Source: Glandiceps talaboti
Lineage: Eukaryota > Hemichordata > Enteropneusta > Spengelidae
Direction of reading: 5' to 3'
Assembly (NCBI RefSeq): GCF_964340395.1
Contig: NC_135550.1
Coordinates: forward strand, 10,406,408 to 10,470,407
DNA: 64,000 bases
The position numbers and the translations under genes were made by a program. Positions 14,142 through 41,397 of the stretch are shown here, piece by piece. The notes under the pieces are model-generated. The model saw nothing but the letters and a program-made list of their open reading frames with translations. It had not been told where the DNA came from and did no database searches. Every line of letters begins with the position of its first letter. Position 1 is the stretch's first letter.

Positions 14142-16108
14142 TTCTAGTAAGTATGCACATTGTATGCATTCGTGCTTACAAACACTCCACATATCCAGGT
14201 ATATTCCGTTTTAAAGATCGTTTTAAAGCTACCTAACCCAACAAATTCTAAAATTGAATGTAATCGGAACCATACATTTTTTTAAGGCCTATAAAACATA
14301 CACGTATTTATGCTTACAAACACACTCCACATATAAAAACACACTCCACATATAAACACAAAATTGTGAAGAAAAGTTGTGTTATTTTCATCATCATTGA
14401 AATGCATGAAGACCTTTTTGTATGTTTCTTGATGAGAAAAACACAAATCTAATCTTTGCAGAATCCGTTTCACCATTCAAGAACCATTCAAACCATCATT
14501 CAGGTATTATTTGTAATTTATAAATATCTGACATTGTTTTTGTTGTTACGCACCACAGGTTACAGAGTAAGCTCAAGAACATTTGGTGCTTTGGTACTTC
14601 GCTACGGCGACCAGAAACAACTTGTTGATTTTGACAGTTTTATCCAGTGTGCCATCAAGCTGAAGGGCATGTTCAGTGAGTAGACATTCCTTTAAAACTT
14701 TATTTGTGGTAAATGAAAGATGAGAAGAAAGTATCAACAGAACCCATTTAACTGAAAGTGTTGTTAGCATTGATATGTTTTTGACTGTGCTCTCGACAAT
14801 GAAACAACAGCTAGCTTAATATGCAATTTGAAACGAAGTTGTTTGCTAGATCAGTGATTCAAATTTTCACTCGCCGATCAGAGCTTAAAAGCTGCTGACC
14901 AAGTGTTTATGAGATCTAGGCAAAAATGCAACCAGTCTTTGTTTTCAAGAAGACCTTTGTTTCTTGAAACCAACCTGTTAGAACTGTCTGTTGAATTTTG
15001 TACTTTTGGTCCAAATTGATCCAAGGTATGTTTTTTGATTTGTTTGTTTGTTTGTTTGTCTACAGATACATATGCTAAGTATGGTGGAACCAGGACAACC
15101 AATACAAGCATGTCAGTTGATGATGTAAGTATAAATGAAATAACAAACAATACTTAAATTTGTGTAATTCTAAATCCACTACCAACACACACTGCTTAGA
15201 GTGGCTAGAAAGGCTAATAGCTGATCACATTTTCCCACGCTTTGACATTTCGCCGATATACTTATGCAAATGGTGGTTATAAAGACCTATCACCATGGTG
15301 AACTTGATAGCTTTATGCAAGTAATTACATTATACTATCACTATCTCGTCATGATGCTTTGACATGAAATGTGCCGCAGAAATAAACTCTTCAAACTTTG
15401 AAAGTTTCTTTTTTTTTTGATGGAACTCCAACCTATTCTCAGTTAAAATCAGAGGTGACAATGATATAAAAATTTAGTCATTTTAGAATCCAATATGGCC
15501 ACCAAATACTGTAAATTTCTTTATTATTTGAAAGGGACCAGGAACAAGCTTTTATATGACAAAGTTTGAAGAGATTTGAAAATTTTTAATTTCCAAAAAA
15601 ATTTGTCCGTGAGGTACATTAAAGTGGCCATATGGATGAGGATTGGGTATTTATATATAAAGCAATTTTATCATATCTTTCTACTTAAGAAATCAGAGTG
15701 AAACAACATAAACCAAGTCTGTGTTTGAAACTCAATGAATTGCAAAAAGCTTAAAATGTGTAAAAAATTTGTTATTGTACATCCAATAGCAAACAGTGTA
15801 CACATTTATTAATCTTTTGCCTTTTATTGAGTTTCAAACAGACTTGGTTTATGTTGTTTCACATTGATTTTGCAAGTAGGAAGCCAAGATGAAATTGTTT
15901 TACATATTAAAATCCAAAATAAATACACAATTCTCATCCATATGGCCACTTCAACTCAACTATTTTACAAAATCCCATTTGAAGATAATGGATTTGAAAA
16001 CTAAATCTCCTATTAAGAATACACAAATATGAAAAATAAGATACATTTAACTAATTATATCTTTATTTGCTTCCTTCACAGTTCATCCAAATAACAATGT
16101 ATTCTTAA
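144..16108 (+). CDS. Classical calpain, upstream paralogue, 3' part (12 exons, N-terminus outside window)
   Basis: This is a Ca2+-dependent cytosolic cysteine protease of the classical, penta-EF-hand calpain type. The catalytic core would lie left of the window. Coding exons: 144-316, 635-846, 3341-3386, 5718-5786, 8303-8380, 9046-9103, 12372-12433, 13543-13611, 13967-14045, 14559-14675, 15066-15124 and 16082-16108 (TAA). Joined after a 2-base carry-over they give one open frame of 348 residues plus stop. The protein starts in the C2-like domain, with INPQIRMTL, an acidic loop, and [20 protein letters not shown] Pro/Ala/Glu linker and EF-hands follow, and it ends FIQITMYS. Every junction is GT-AG with matching phase. 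Exon sizes equal those of the downstream calpain at 8 of the 12 exons. The odd features are the extra 69-bp linker exon and local duplications around the first exon. Subfamily (CAPN9-, CAPN3- or CAPN2-like) cannot be settled by eye. Confidence 0.93.
391..492 (+). pseudogene. Broken partial duplicate of the 3' end of exon 144-316 with its donor
   Basis: This segment repeats 265-369 (end of the exon, donor and first intron bases) 128 bp downstream. Shared words include AGAAAACTTGG, ATGTTGACCATTGG and ATATATGAGGTA. The copy has a net 2-base insertion (CTTGGCCCCAAAGAATG against CTTGGCAAAGAAATG), so the calpain frame is lost and a TGA follows. Its donor, GAG|GTAAGG at 445, is closer to consensus than the functional one, GAG|GTAGGA at 317. 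Reading through from the real exon to this donor meets an in-frame TAG soon after 316. Confidence 0.75.
905..1225. repeat. Dispersed repeat about 310 bp, copy 1
   Basis: This intronic block is related to 12785-13105. Shared words include TAGTGGTATTTG, GATTGCACAGTATGATTTTTA, TTGCTGTTTYGGATAAAC and, near the right end, GTGCAAATACCC. GGTATTTGCAC and its inverse GTGCAAATACC occur inside the copy, giving a partly foldback structure. There is no coding capacity. It is probably a non-autonomous transposable element. Confidence 0.7.
3341..5786 (+). CDS. Upstream calpain, linker exons (3341-3386 and 5718-5786)
   Basis: These two small exons connect the C2-like domain to the penta-EF-hand domain. Exon 3341-3386 (46 bp) encodes [15 protein letters not shown]. 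Exon 5718-5786 (69 bp, phase 0 on both sides) encodes a Pro/Ala-rich acidic stretch, [19 protein letters not shown] and a few more residues. The second exon has a pyrimidine-rich run ending in CAG before it and GTAAAA after it. The downstream calpain has only one linker exon (43 bp) here, so the 69-bp exon is an insertion in this copy or a loss in the other. It could be skipped without changing frame. Support comes from phase, length and composition only. Confidence 0.7.
4187..4535. mobile_element. Foldback MITE-like element, about 349 bp, copy 1
   Basis: The two halves are inverted copies of each other. The left end, AAAGTGGTCATATGGATTAG, pairs with the right end, CTCATCCATATGGCCACTTT, and similarity continues inward past 100 bp, including GTGAAACAACAT on the left against its inverse on the right. 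There is no open frame. It sits in the intron between 3386 and 5718 of the upstream calpain. A second copy lies at 15619-15953. Confidence 0.82.
7700..7790. mobile_element. Short inverted-repeat element, CTGTAAG family, copy A
   Basis: It begins CTGTAAGGTAC and ends ATATCTTACAG (terminal inverted repeats). The interior contains GGGCGCCCTCACACATCGGT. It is homologous in reverse orientation to 53686-53779 and more distantly to 10665-10752. Similarity in the flanks suggests the full element may be longer than this core. Confidence 0.75.
8303..16108 (+). CDS. Upstream calpain, penta-EF-hand domain exons
   Basis: Eight exons build the Ca2+-binding and dimerisation domain. Exon 8303-8380 gives the lead-in helix ([14 protein letters not shown]). 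Exon 9046-9103 gives EF1 ([19 protein letters not shown]). Exon 12372-12433 gives [17 protein letters not shown]. Exon 13543-13611 completes the EF2 loop ([16 protein letters not shown]). Exon 13967-14045 gives EF3 with a canonical loop ([12 protein letters not shown]). Exon 14559-14675 gives EF4 ([19 protein letters not shown]), 15066-15124 the run-in to EF5, and 16082-16108 the C-terminus FIQITMYS plus TAA. The intron between 12433 and 13543 has U12-type splice signals. Two unrelated minisatellites flank the 58-bp EF1 exon, and a CA repeat starts 19 bp after the EF3 exon. Confidence 0.92.
8720..8952. repeat. 21-bp minisatellite
   Basis: About eleven units of a 21-bp motif, variants of GATAAAGTGGAATTCTATGTT. 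Because the unit is a multiple of three, both strands show long spurious open frames. It lies just upstream of the EF1 exon of the upstream calpain. Confidence 0.9.
9121..9545. repeat. About 60-bp minisatellite, roughly seven units
   Basis: Units contain GACTGTTTCTATAGCAATCC, AGAAASTGACCAATCAGCAA and a GACAAACAAAGA tail, with indels between later copies. It starts 17 bp after the donor of the 58-bp EF1 exon. Apparent open frames here are repeat artefacts. Confidence 0.9.
10665..10752. mobile_element. Short inverted-repeat element, CTGTAAG family, copy B
   Basis: It begins CTGTAAGATAC and ends GTACCTTACAG. The interior has GTGCCCTCACC and GTGTGAGGGCGCC, both shared with the other copies. It is intronic, in the upstream calpain between 9103 and 12372. 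Confidence 0.72.
11610..11745. mobile_element. Foldback element, about 135 bp
   Basis: The left arm has CTACTATTTCAG, GTTTTGATCAATTAAATTTC and more. The right arm carries the inverse, GAAATTCAATTGATCAAAA followed by CTGAAATAGCGTAGTAG. Arms of about 55 bp surround a short centre (CTCACTAGGGAATG). It is intronic in the upstream calpain, and no second copy was seen. Confidence 0.65.
11851..11886. repeat. (GTTT)n microsatellite
   Basis: Nine tandem GTTT units in an intron of the upstream calpain. Confidence 0.9.
12785..13105. repeat. Dispersed repeat about 310 bp, copy 2
   Basis: This is the second copy of the element at 905-1225, in the same orientation and inside the U12-type intron. It carries CTAGTGGTATTTGCAC at the left and GTGCAAATACCCCGAGTG at the right. 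An internal inverted pair, TTTCACAATG/TTTGTGAAAG, lies around 13012-13032. Confidence 0.7.
13141..13230. repeat. 32-bp tandem repeat, three units
   Basis: Three near-identical units containing AATCATCAGATCTAGGTCAA, inside the U12-type intron. Confidence 0.9.
14065..14135. repeat. (CA)n microsatellite next to the EF3 exon
   Basis: About 35 CA units, starting 19 bp after the donor of the EF3 exon (13967-14045). Confidence 0.95.
15619..15953. mobile_element. Foldback MITE-like element, about 335 bp, copy 2
   Basis: Same family as 4187-4535. The ends are TTAAAGTGGCCATATGGATG and its near inverse CATCCATATGGCCACTTCAA. The inner arms are also inverted (AACATAAACCAAGTCTG against CAGACTTGGTTTATGTT). 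It lies in the last intron of the upstream calpain, just before the terminal 27-bp coding exon. Confidence 0.84.
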
Positions 16109-17157
16109 GAGAAGATGAGAAGATAAAACATCTGCTTGAAGATTTTTTCAATCTTGATTCGTACTCCGTCGTTGGTGACAGTAAGATAATCCAGAGAAGA
16201 AGAAGAAAAAAGTGTCATTTTAGTAACTATACTTATATGAGCAGCAAAAATCAAACTTAGATAAACTTTTAAAAGGAGTTGAAATAATTTTAAGAGAATC
16301 CCAACGAAAATCAGAATATAGGGATGTTAGTTACGACAATTTTGTTGTAGTAGGATAAGTCAGTTTTGAAATATAAATGCACCTTATTTCGTCCTCCAAT
16401 CTTCCATTGTTGAAATTTATCTCTTTTTAAGGTCGCTTTTTATTTCCAGTTTGCCAAAAAATTAAGGCTTTGATAACAATATTAAAAATAATATGCCAAA
16501 GAGAAAGATTTGAATGATTTGATACGTTTTATATCGGATAGTTTTTCAGTTATAGATATATACAAAATTTGCAGCAGATGTCATACATTGAAATAGCAAT
16601 TTTAATTTTGCCCTGGAAAGTTTTTTTTAATATCCAACATGTAAGTTTGTTGTTGTTTTCAAAATTTCCACCACTGCATGTCTACTGTGGGTATTTTTTT
16701 TTTTTTTTCTAAATTTTCCTGAAGCAGAATATGCTATTTCAACAAAACTTTTTTTTAATTAAAGTCAGGTTTGCCATCATCATTGCATTGTAATTTAGCA
16801 TCAGATTAAATTTTTAAATTGAAATTTTCAATTGTAGAATGTAGAATGTAGAAAATATTGTATTTATGGTTTTTATTTATAGTGTCATAAAACGTGTTAG
16901 CATTAAGAATGTGACATTAAAGAAATCAAAGATTTTAAAGACTTCAACCTCTCGATGAAAAACCAGACAACAGAAAGCGGGACACAAATTTTACCATCTC
17001 AGGAACCAGTCAAAGTTTATCAAATGTAAAATCTGAAATCTGAAATGTTATACCGTAAATGGAAAGTGATTTTAGATTCTTCACTTATCAAATAATAGGT
17101 TTGATAACTGTGTGTTTTTAACACCATGGTATAATGACTTCATAGCACAGACTGGTA

Positions 17158-17660
17158 TGTGATACATACAAACATAGCAACATAGTATGAAACCCTCACA
17201 TAGCAACATGGTATGAAACCCTCACATAGCAACATAGTATGAAACCCTCACATAGCAACATGGTATGAAACCCTCACATAGCAACATAGTATGAAACCCT
17301 CACATAGCAACATGGTATGAAACCCTCACATAGCAACATAGTATGAACCCCTCACATAGCAACATGGAATGAAAACAAACATAACAACATACTATGAAAA
17401 CTCTCACATAGCAACATAGTATGAAACCCTCACATAGCAACATGGTATGAAACCCTCACATAGCAACATAGTATGAACCCCTCACATAGCAACATGGTAT
17501 GAAAACAAACATAACAACATACTATGAAAACCCTCACATAGCAACACGGTATGAAAACAAACATAGCAACATACTATGAAACCCTCACATAGCAACATGG
17601 AATGAAAACAAACATAGCAACATACTATGAAACCCTCACATAGAAACATGGAATGAAATA
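17158..17660. repeat. 26-bp minisatellite with two alternating unit types
   Basis: Units are variants of CATAGCAACATRGTATGAAA plus CCCTCA, about 19 copies. G and A versions (ATGGTATG/ATAGTATG) alternate almost regularly at first. Later units replace CCCTCA with ACAAA and read AACATACTATGAAA, which suggests expansion by blocks of two or more units. Confidence 0.92.
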
Positions 17661-18520
17661 ATTTTACACTCCTAACTGACTCATGTGGGAACATCTCAAT
17701 GTGATGATCCAGAGTGTTACAATAGTAGATAACCCCAAGTACTCTTAGTCTTACTGTCAGGTACTTATTTGCCGTAGACAATTGTATCATTACACCTGAT
17801 AATTATGAATAATGTCGTCGTGGCATGGGATCTCACTTGGTGACATTCTAATTCTACAAACTAGACAATTCATTCATTGTATCTGATTTTAACAATTTTA
17901 AAAATGAGAATCACATAGATTGACTTGCACATAGATTTAAGTAACCAGTTATATACTATATATACTAGGTAAACTATACAATGAAATAAAAAACACAGCA
18001 ACATATGTTAATAATTGATGCAATACATGAACTTCAGTGTAGCACTGTATATATGGTATTAGACAACACTATCTAACATTTCCAAGAAGTTTTCAAAAAC
18101 TGATACGGTCTACCTCCAGGCGTGACACGATCCTTTGCAAACATAAAAAGGTCACTGAAGTTGTTATCACACACTGCCATTTGATGTGAGACTTGGGTCA
18201 TTTTGCCTTCGACAGTCGACATTTTAGCAATTAATTTTTCATAATTCCAACATTTTACCAGTTAGATTTTGGAATACCAGCATTTCAACAAATGAAATTT
18301 TAGCATATTGGCATTTTAATAAACTAGAATTTCTGAATACCAGCATGTTAACTTAGGGAATTTACCATGACGATTCATTTTGAATACCATTACCTGCACT
18401 TCATTTACTTCAACCGAGCCTTAAACTGCCAAGGCTTACTTGCTTACTTACTTGCTTACTGCGTCTTTCCTTCCAAGTTCTGTAATGCAGTGATGAAATT
18501 TGAAATTAGAAGATTATGCA

Positions 18521-18547
18521 TGATAGAGAGAGAGAGAGAGAGAGAGT
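18521..18547. repeat. (GA)n microsatellite
   Basis: A short run of GA dinucleotides in the intergenic region between the calpains. Confidence 0.85.
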
Positions 18548-19770
18548 CACTGCATGCAGATTTATTGAAATAGTGGTTTATCAGGAATAAATTTGATAGT
18601 AAATTTGATGTTGTTATGATAGTGTAGTTAAATATGAAATAAATACATATTGATCAAATCGATGCTGTTAGCCTCACGGAGGTTTATGTATTTGTATTTT
18701 ACTGGTTGTGAAGTTGTAATGATGTCTGTATGCTATTGCTAGTACCATATTGTGGGTGTTTTTGTAATCAGCTGTTTACTATCTGTATTAGTAATATGCT
18801 GACGGGTTAAAAGCCCAATAATTGAAATCCCATATTCTCACAGCATGTCAGTGAAGCAATAAGGATTGCATAGGATCATTCTTTTGTTTATGGACCAACT
18901 TTTTCTATAGCTCTGACAAACAACTCTTTTTTTCACCTAAATTTAACTCTTCATCAGACGTTGACCTTTACAAATGAAAAGTTGCAGTCGCTTGAAGATT
19001 GTCTGCAGAGGTCAAAGGTACCCAGTCTATTAGACATCATTCATCATATATTCTGGTTACCAGCTTTGCACGCTTTTATCTGAAAAGTGTCACAAGAGGG
19101 CGCCCCTCATACTGACAAATCACTTGAAGCAGTCGACAAAATGTGGCCAAAATAACTTTGGTTCCTATTGGCTATTTGATCCGACACAAAGTAAGCAGAC
19201 TATTTTGATTGATTGATAATGCCAGCGACATTTGCTGTGAAAAAAAGATTTTTTTTTTTTTCAAAAGTACGCTAAATTGCTCAAAATGACCCTTCGGCCT
19301 TCTGGTCCAAAAGATACCTCCGCACAGCACCCCATTGGCCAAAATGTGAAGTCTTTTGTCTTTCTGACAACCGATATTAGCATTTCCACATGGTCTTTTG
19401 CGTCATATCATGTTAAAGAAGAAAAATTGTGTTGTCTTCTAAGTTATTAGTCTTTACCCTAAAGACCGAGGAAAGTTGATATATCTATATATATATATAT
19501 ATATTATTTTATCTAGCATGATTATAAATCTATCGTTTTGCCCTTCATTATCAGTTGACTAAACCAGTGACGTCACAGACGTCAGATGGGCAGTCTCGCT
19601 ATACCAAGGCATTTCCCTGCAGGCGCACCGAAAAATAAAGCTTCGGTGAAACGGTGTCATAATTTTCCCACTCTTAAAAATGGACACATTTTCTGTTCAT
19701 ATTTCATACTCTGTACATACGATGGAAATCAAATTCAAGGAACGGCACCCACAACATAATAGAGTTTTTT

Positions 19771-19773
19771 GAC

Positions 19774-19830
<57 letters not shown>

Positions 19831-19853
19831 GGTGGTCGTGGTGGTGGTGGTGG

Positions 19854-19887
<34 letters not shown>
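19771..19887. repeat. Compound microsatellite (GTCT)n (GGT)n (TGT)n
   Basis: About 15 GTCT units run into GGT and then TGT triplets. The long poly-Thr and TDRQ-like frames on the minus strand are artefacts of this repeat. Confidence 0.95.
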
Positions 19888-20347
19888 GTCTAAATCCACT
19901 AAGTGTAGCATAGAATCAAAAGCATGACGTTCAAATAAAAAATGAAATTGAAAAAACAAAACAGCACTGTTGAAATTGTATATACTATCATTTAAAAAAC
20001 AACCATATACATCGTATACCAGCAAAGTGCGAAGTTATACATATCTAATTTTAACTACACAAATGGGGTATTGTAAGCCTAACAATAGTGGCTAACTGTT
20101 AAAATACAATATATGTACAAGCTATCATTGTTTACGTTGTAAATACCTCGAGCAATATACACTTTTACGGAAAGAATTCTGTTGAAGAGAATTATCTGCT
20201 CGCTTCGAAAGCCGTGTTTATATCTATGTACCCCTTTAAACATTATGCAATGAACAACAAATTATCAAAGCTAATATAATCTGTATCCTCCAAAAAATCT
20301 TGGAAATTTTCTCTTCCCCAATTTCTAAATAGTCTGTTACAATTAAT

Positions 20348-20398
20348 TGGTTGGTTGGTTGGTTGGTTGGTTGGTTGGTTGGTTGGTTGGTTGGTTGA
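20348..20398. repeat. (GGTT)n microsatellite
   Basis: About 12 GGTT units in the intergenic region. Confidence 0.92.
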
Positions 20399-23300
20399 TT
20401 GAATCCAGGGCACACTGCAAAGGACACACAAAGTGCATTGGCCAGTTAAAAACCTAGGGTGATTGCGAAGTCAAGTAAGGGTCAGTATCTAGACAGAACA
20501 ACGCAATGAAACCCGTGTCTTCATAGATGTCTGATACATGCACCAAACAAATGTCTCTTTTAATGGCGGCTACTATCACTAGAAGGGTGTATAGGGTACG
20601 TTTTGGAACATATGGAGAAATATTATTGAAGCAAAATATATATTATATATATGATTTACGTTTTCGTTTTTGCGCTCCTGTTTGTAAATATTGCTGCCGA
20701 ATTATCTTGCATATATAATCATTTGAAAGCATTCACTGCTTGATATAATAGTGCGAATATTGTGACCGCACGGAAATTCATTTTACCGCATGATCTTTAG
20801 AAGTTTTTCAACCTCAACTATCTGGCCTCTGAGTTTTATACCAATCGTTACTTCAATACTAAAAATACCACAAAAGCCGTTAACATACACCGGGGGTGTC
20901 CACTCTATGAGTTTAGATTCAACTGTTTAGCATTGAAAACATGTCGAGAAATTGCTAACAAAGAAACTTTTGTTCATAATTGTGTATATGTATATCATGT
21001 GGACACTGTGCAGTGAATCAATTATCGAAACTTCCCAAGAAATGTATGTGCCAAGATGTACATCCATAGACTATGGTACATCTGATCATTTGAAAACCAA
21101 ATCCCAACGGTCGGCATGTTTGCTGTAGGATATCAGCCGCCGGGGATATTAGTAGTGCAGTGGTCATGGATTCAAGATGTAGGGGCGGGTACCCCTTTTC
21201 TACGCACATTGTACGACTGAGTGTAAGGGTTAAAACCAAGGAGTAATTGTGCATAACGTACTCTCCAATTGTCTTTCTTTGAAAATACAAATTAAATGGT
21301 ATTTGTTTGATTGCTGTAAGCAGAAACTCAATTGCAACATTTATATCATGAGATGACTCAGCGAAAACAAGCATGCATCTCACAGACTCCAGGACCCACT
21401 AACAGTACACAAGAACATCAGTATGGGCGAACAAGTAGACAAAATATACGCATTTACAATCGACAGTTTCAATTACATGTGCAACACCCATGTGAAGCTT
21501 ACCCACGGGGTGAGTATTTCAGTATTAAAAAGATACAGAAAGATCGTTTCATTGTCTGTGTTCAGTATGGTGATTTCGGTTCGCGATGTTGATTGCGGTG
21601 GGGCCCCCGGAACTTGGGTTCGACCGCAGGTCACTTTTACAAATCATGTAGCTGTCTTTTTAGTAGGTCGTGATCACATTGAAGTAGTGTGGTAAACCGT
21701 TCGACAGCATTATTTCACCGCATAATATATGCACACAGACCTGTGTACTGGATTTAAAAAACAAGGACCGCGGATAGACAAGGTGAGATTTACGTTTGTT
21801 CTGGCTACACACACTCAATGGTTTAACACCCTGTGTACTGGTGTTTGTAATATTGTATGGCGATGGTTATACCGAAATTATAAATATAGTGCGAGGTAAC
21901 AAAATCTTTAATATATTACAAAAAAAGAAGATATTTTCAGCAAAAAACAACAATGCTTATTGGAGTTTAGGCACGCAGATATGGACATAGAGCAAACTGC
22001 AGCAAAACAAAAATATGACATCATCATGATCATGTGTATAGTTTACACCCGTATAGTGGAATGCTATCATATTTTCATGGAGAACATACGTACAGTACAG
22101 TATATTACATGCTATCAAGTATTTTGTCATAATATATTGCTTGGCTTACAGGCGGGTAAGTAATATTAGATTTATGGAATGCGTCTTTAACCTTTGTGAC
22201 CTTGACGACCCCCGTAAGATCTAGCATCGAATTATCGCTCTTCTGTCATCCTATCACTAAAAGTAGGCAGTCCTGCTTTAGACGGACGGAGAATCGTGTA
22301 CCCGTTGGCAAGCAGGACTATATTAACTACGAAGATGGTTGCGAGGGGGGGGGGGGGGGCAACTGTGCATGAAATAGTAAGACTAGTCAAATGTGTCTCG
22401 TCCTTCAAAACTAGGCTACACGACATGAATATTAACACCCCCTGGTGAACAACTGTTATCCAGTCCGTCTATGGAATGATTGATGAGATATGAGAGTATC
22501 ATCACGCGTACACAGAGAGGCAACTGTATAGTTTTAGTAGTGTCGTTTGCTAATATGTCGACCGGGAATGTGAATAAAAATACATAGCCCTATATTAAAC
22601 ATGCTTATTAAAATAACCTTTACTGCCTTGTTCTGTATAACTAGGACACGCCTGGACGTATAAAGAAGCGAAAGCTCATTTTTGTACAGTGAATAAAACC
22701 TAACAATTACATGCAGGTGACCTCTGACAATTGTTGACTGCATTCATTACTAGCCAGTTTATTTCTGGTATATACTAGTGCGCCGTCTCATTCCCACGGC
22801 GAATTCGTACCTATCCAACCGGGCCTCCCTTCAGAGTATCAAATCTTGCTCATCAGCCATACGAAAACACGAAATCGCTACTTGTCCGATCTAGTCAACA
22901 ACACATATGTGCTGATCTTAGCCAGCTATTTAAGAAGTACTGGATGATCTAATTGGACTCGTAAGTGTTGTTTTTTTACATTTGTATAACAATTCAAGAC
23001 ACTCAGACAAACTGTGTGTTTAACATGTACGCTAGTCTGTTAAGATATGGGACTTGTTGCGGTATTAAAGTGGGTGGATTTTAACCTACATCTGAACGGC
23101 GATAGAAGGTTTGATATTTGGTAGTTTACCTGATCGGGATATAAGTGTATAAGCAAAGATCGAGATGTAGGCCGCCTAAAGTGTGTACATGCAATACTAC
23201 AGACAGGGACGCTGTACATAAAGACTGACACACCCATTCAACAGTACACGATTGAATTGTGGTGTCTGACACTTTGCTACCCCAAGTGCACACTACATGT

Positions 23301-24084
23301 TATTCAAGTAATATCAATACACATGAATGGGTTGAGCAACACATATATTATTGTACATGTTCAATCAGTACATTGTAAACAATTGACAACATAATCTCGG
23401 CTCTTTTCTCATCAAAGAATAGCTCTCAATTATCGCTTCGCCTAATGTTAGTTTTATAGGGATGTATTGAGCAAACTGGTACTGTCACCAGATCCTTGGC
23501 AAACCCAGGTAAGTATACAGAACGAAGGTCCATAAATAAACATATAGCTTGGAGTAGTATGTATTATAATATAATTTATAAACCTTGAATCCATCCCAAT
23601 GGGGAGTAGTATTTACAGGCGGATTTTATAGTTTGCTTGAGGATGTAATTTATGGTAAATGATATATTACTTGTTATTAACACCCTATTCGTCCAGTCCG
23701 GTTAATACATACATAGGTGTCACGCACAGTCCAACTAGCACGTGATAGAGGGACTGTGCGTACTGCAAAGTAAGGAAATTCAGGGTACCGTTTTTGTTTT
23801 AGTTACTCAGTCCTGGCACAGGTGGATATGTATTCTTTCAATGAACGAACGTATTTCTGTGTGTAACTTTAACTTGAAAGGGAACAACACGATTACGGCA
23901 CCCAAGACTCATAGCGAGAAGTATTTTGTTTATCACCCTCCAAAAATATCAACTTGTGTATCAGTCATGATATCACACGCACGCACGCACGCACACGCAA
24001 GCACACGTGAGCATAATGCACATGTACGTAAAACAAACAAATGCATAACAAATAAATATAGAATGTAGACCCACATGCAAATAC

Positions 24085-24174
24085 ACAAACACAAACAAAC
24101 AAACAAACAAACAAACACACACACACAAACAAACAAACAAACAAACAAACAAACAAACAAACAAACAAACAAAC
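24085..24174. repeat. (AAAC)n microsatellite with a short (AC)n insert
   Basis: AAAC units interrupted by ACACACACAC. It lies about 140 bp upstream of the downstream calpain start codon. Confidence 0.92.
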
Positions 24175-24316
24175 ACTCACTCACACAATTGACAATATAC
24201 TATAGTAAGCATTGTGTTCACAGACAAAACAGCTGTCATAAAGACAATAACTCTACGTGATGTATTCCAGGGGTTGTACTCTTAAGACGTAAACTGGTCA
24301 TCTTAAAGGAGACAAG

Positions 24317-40472
<16,156 letters not shown>

Positions 40473-41241
40473 GGTCTTCCTACAAGTGTCGGAGATGGCA
40501 AAAACAAATATAGACACCACCTTTCATGACATACAGTTGAAGATATTGGGAATAGTTAAGAAGCATGTTAACTGGTTGCCATAGTTATTGCACCTTAATG
40601 ATTAGAAAAGAAAGTTTTTTTTTTTTTGAAAAAAAAGTAATATTACTATGTTCACTTTTTTTATGGCTACCCAGTTTAATGAATATGAACTGATTACCAG
40701 TGAATGTCAATATAGTTAGGGGGTCTTTCAGCACTCTGCGAAGGTCAAATGCGCCTTTCTTGCCATCATTACTAGTAATTTTATAGCTATTGCTAGTAAA
40801 GCTTGCTGTCACACAACCTGCGAAAAAAAACACTGGTTTGTTTGTTTGTTTGTGGTATGAAAAGCTGGAATGAGACAGGGGCTCATGCAACGACATACAA
40901 GTAACATAGACCCTCCACCATGGAGGGTCTATGAATGTAATAGTATCGGTAACTTATATGACAACATTCAGGAGTCTGGATCCCAGTACTGTGTACTGAT
41001 AGAATCACTATATGTCATAACAATCGCGAGTCCGACTGTTACTGTTACACTGTGACTGCCATAGACATAAACAAACTGATAAAGACATTGTGTGAACCAC
41101 AGACAACTAACTGTCCACACACACAGTTATAAGTTGTCTGTGTGTGAACCTACATCAAAGGCGCCCAGTATTGTTTTTCTATCAGCTATATTTTTGTTTT
41201 TACCCAATTTTGTCTTGGCTCACTTCATTCAAGCAAATGTG

Positions 41242-41397
41242 TAGTCTTGCTGCTAGACGTTCGGGCCTTCTTTCCGATACCATAAGTGAACAAAGTTCGC
41301 AGTGAGGGCTTTGCTTTGTGTTCCATCCTCGACAGCGATGTTCGGTCGTGTGTCGTATTCTATCGGAAGAACATCCGAGGTCTAGCAGATAGACTAG
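41242..41397. mobile_element. TAGTCTTGCTGCT inverted-repeat element, copy 2, with target duplication
   Basis: It starts TAGTCTTGCTGCTAGAC and ends GTCTAGCAGATAGACTA, an inverted pair of 17 bp with two mismatches. The element is bordered on both sides by GCAAATGTG, a 9-bp direct repeat (10 bp if an ambiguous A is counted). There is no transposase, so it is non-autonomous. Target duplications of 9-10 bp are typical of Mutator-like elements, but the superfamily is inferred from that length alone. Confidence 0.85.

Larger units (their letters stand above)
16109..24316. other. Intergenic region between the two calpains
   Basis: About 8.2 kb. It holds the 3' UTR of the upstream calpain (no clear poly(A) signal chosen), a 26-bp minisatellite (17158-17660) and several microsatellites. 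It must also contain the promoter and any 5' UTR exons of the downstream calpain. Candidate UTR exon ends are the donors near 22970 (GACTC|GTAAGTG) and 23509 (CCCAG|GTAAGT), with an acceptor just before the ATG near 24270 (GTATTCCAG). Open frames of 60-120 codons here match nothing I recognise. Confidence 0.5.

Noticed and set aside
21018-21695. Frames of 86-121 codons on both strands in the intergenic region
   Set aside because: No recognisable domain, no splice-site support, and overlapping frames on both strands. Treated as chance.
16109-24316. Search for a third gene or a novel system between the calpains
   Set aside because: Only simple repeats, a minisatellite and random short frames were found.
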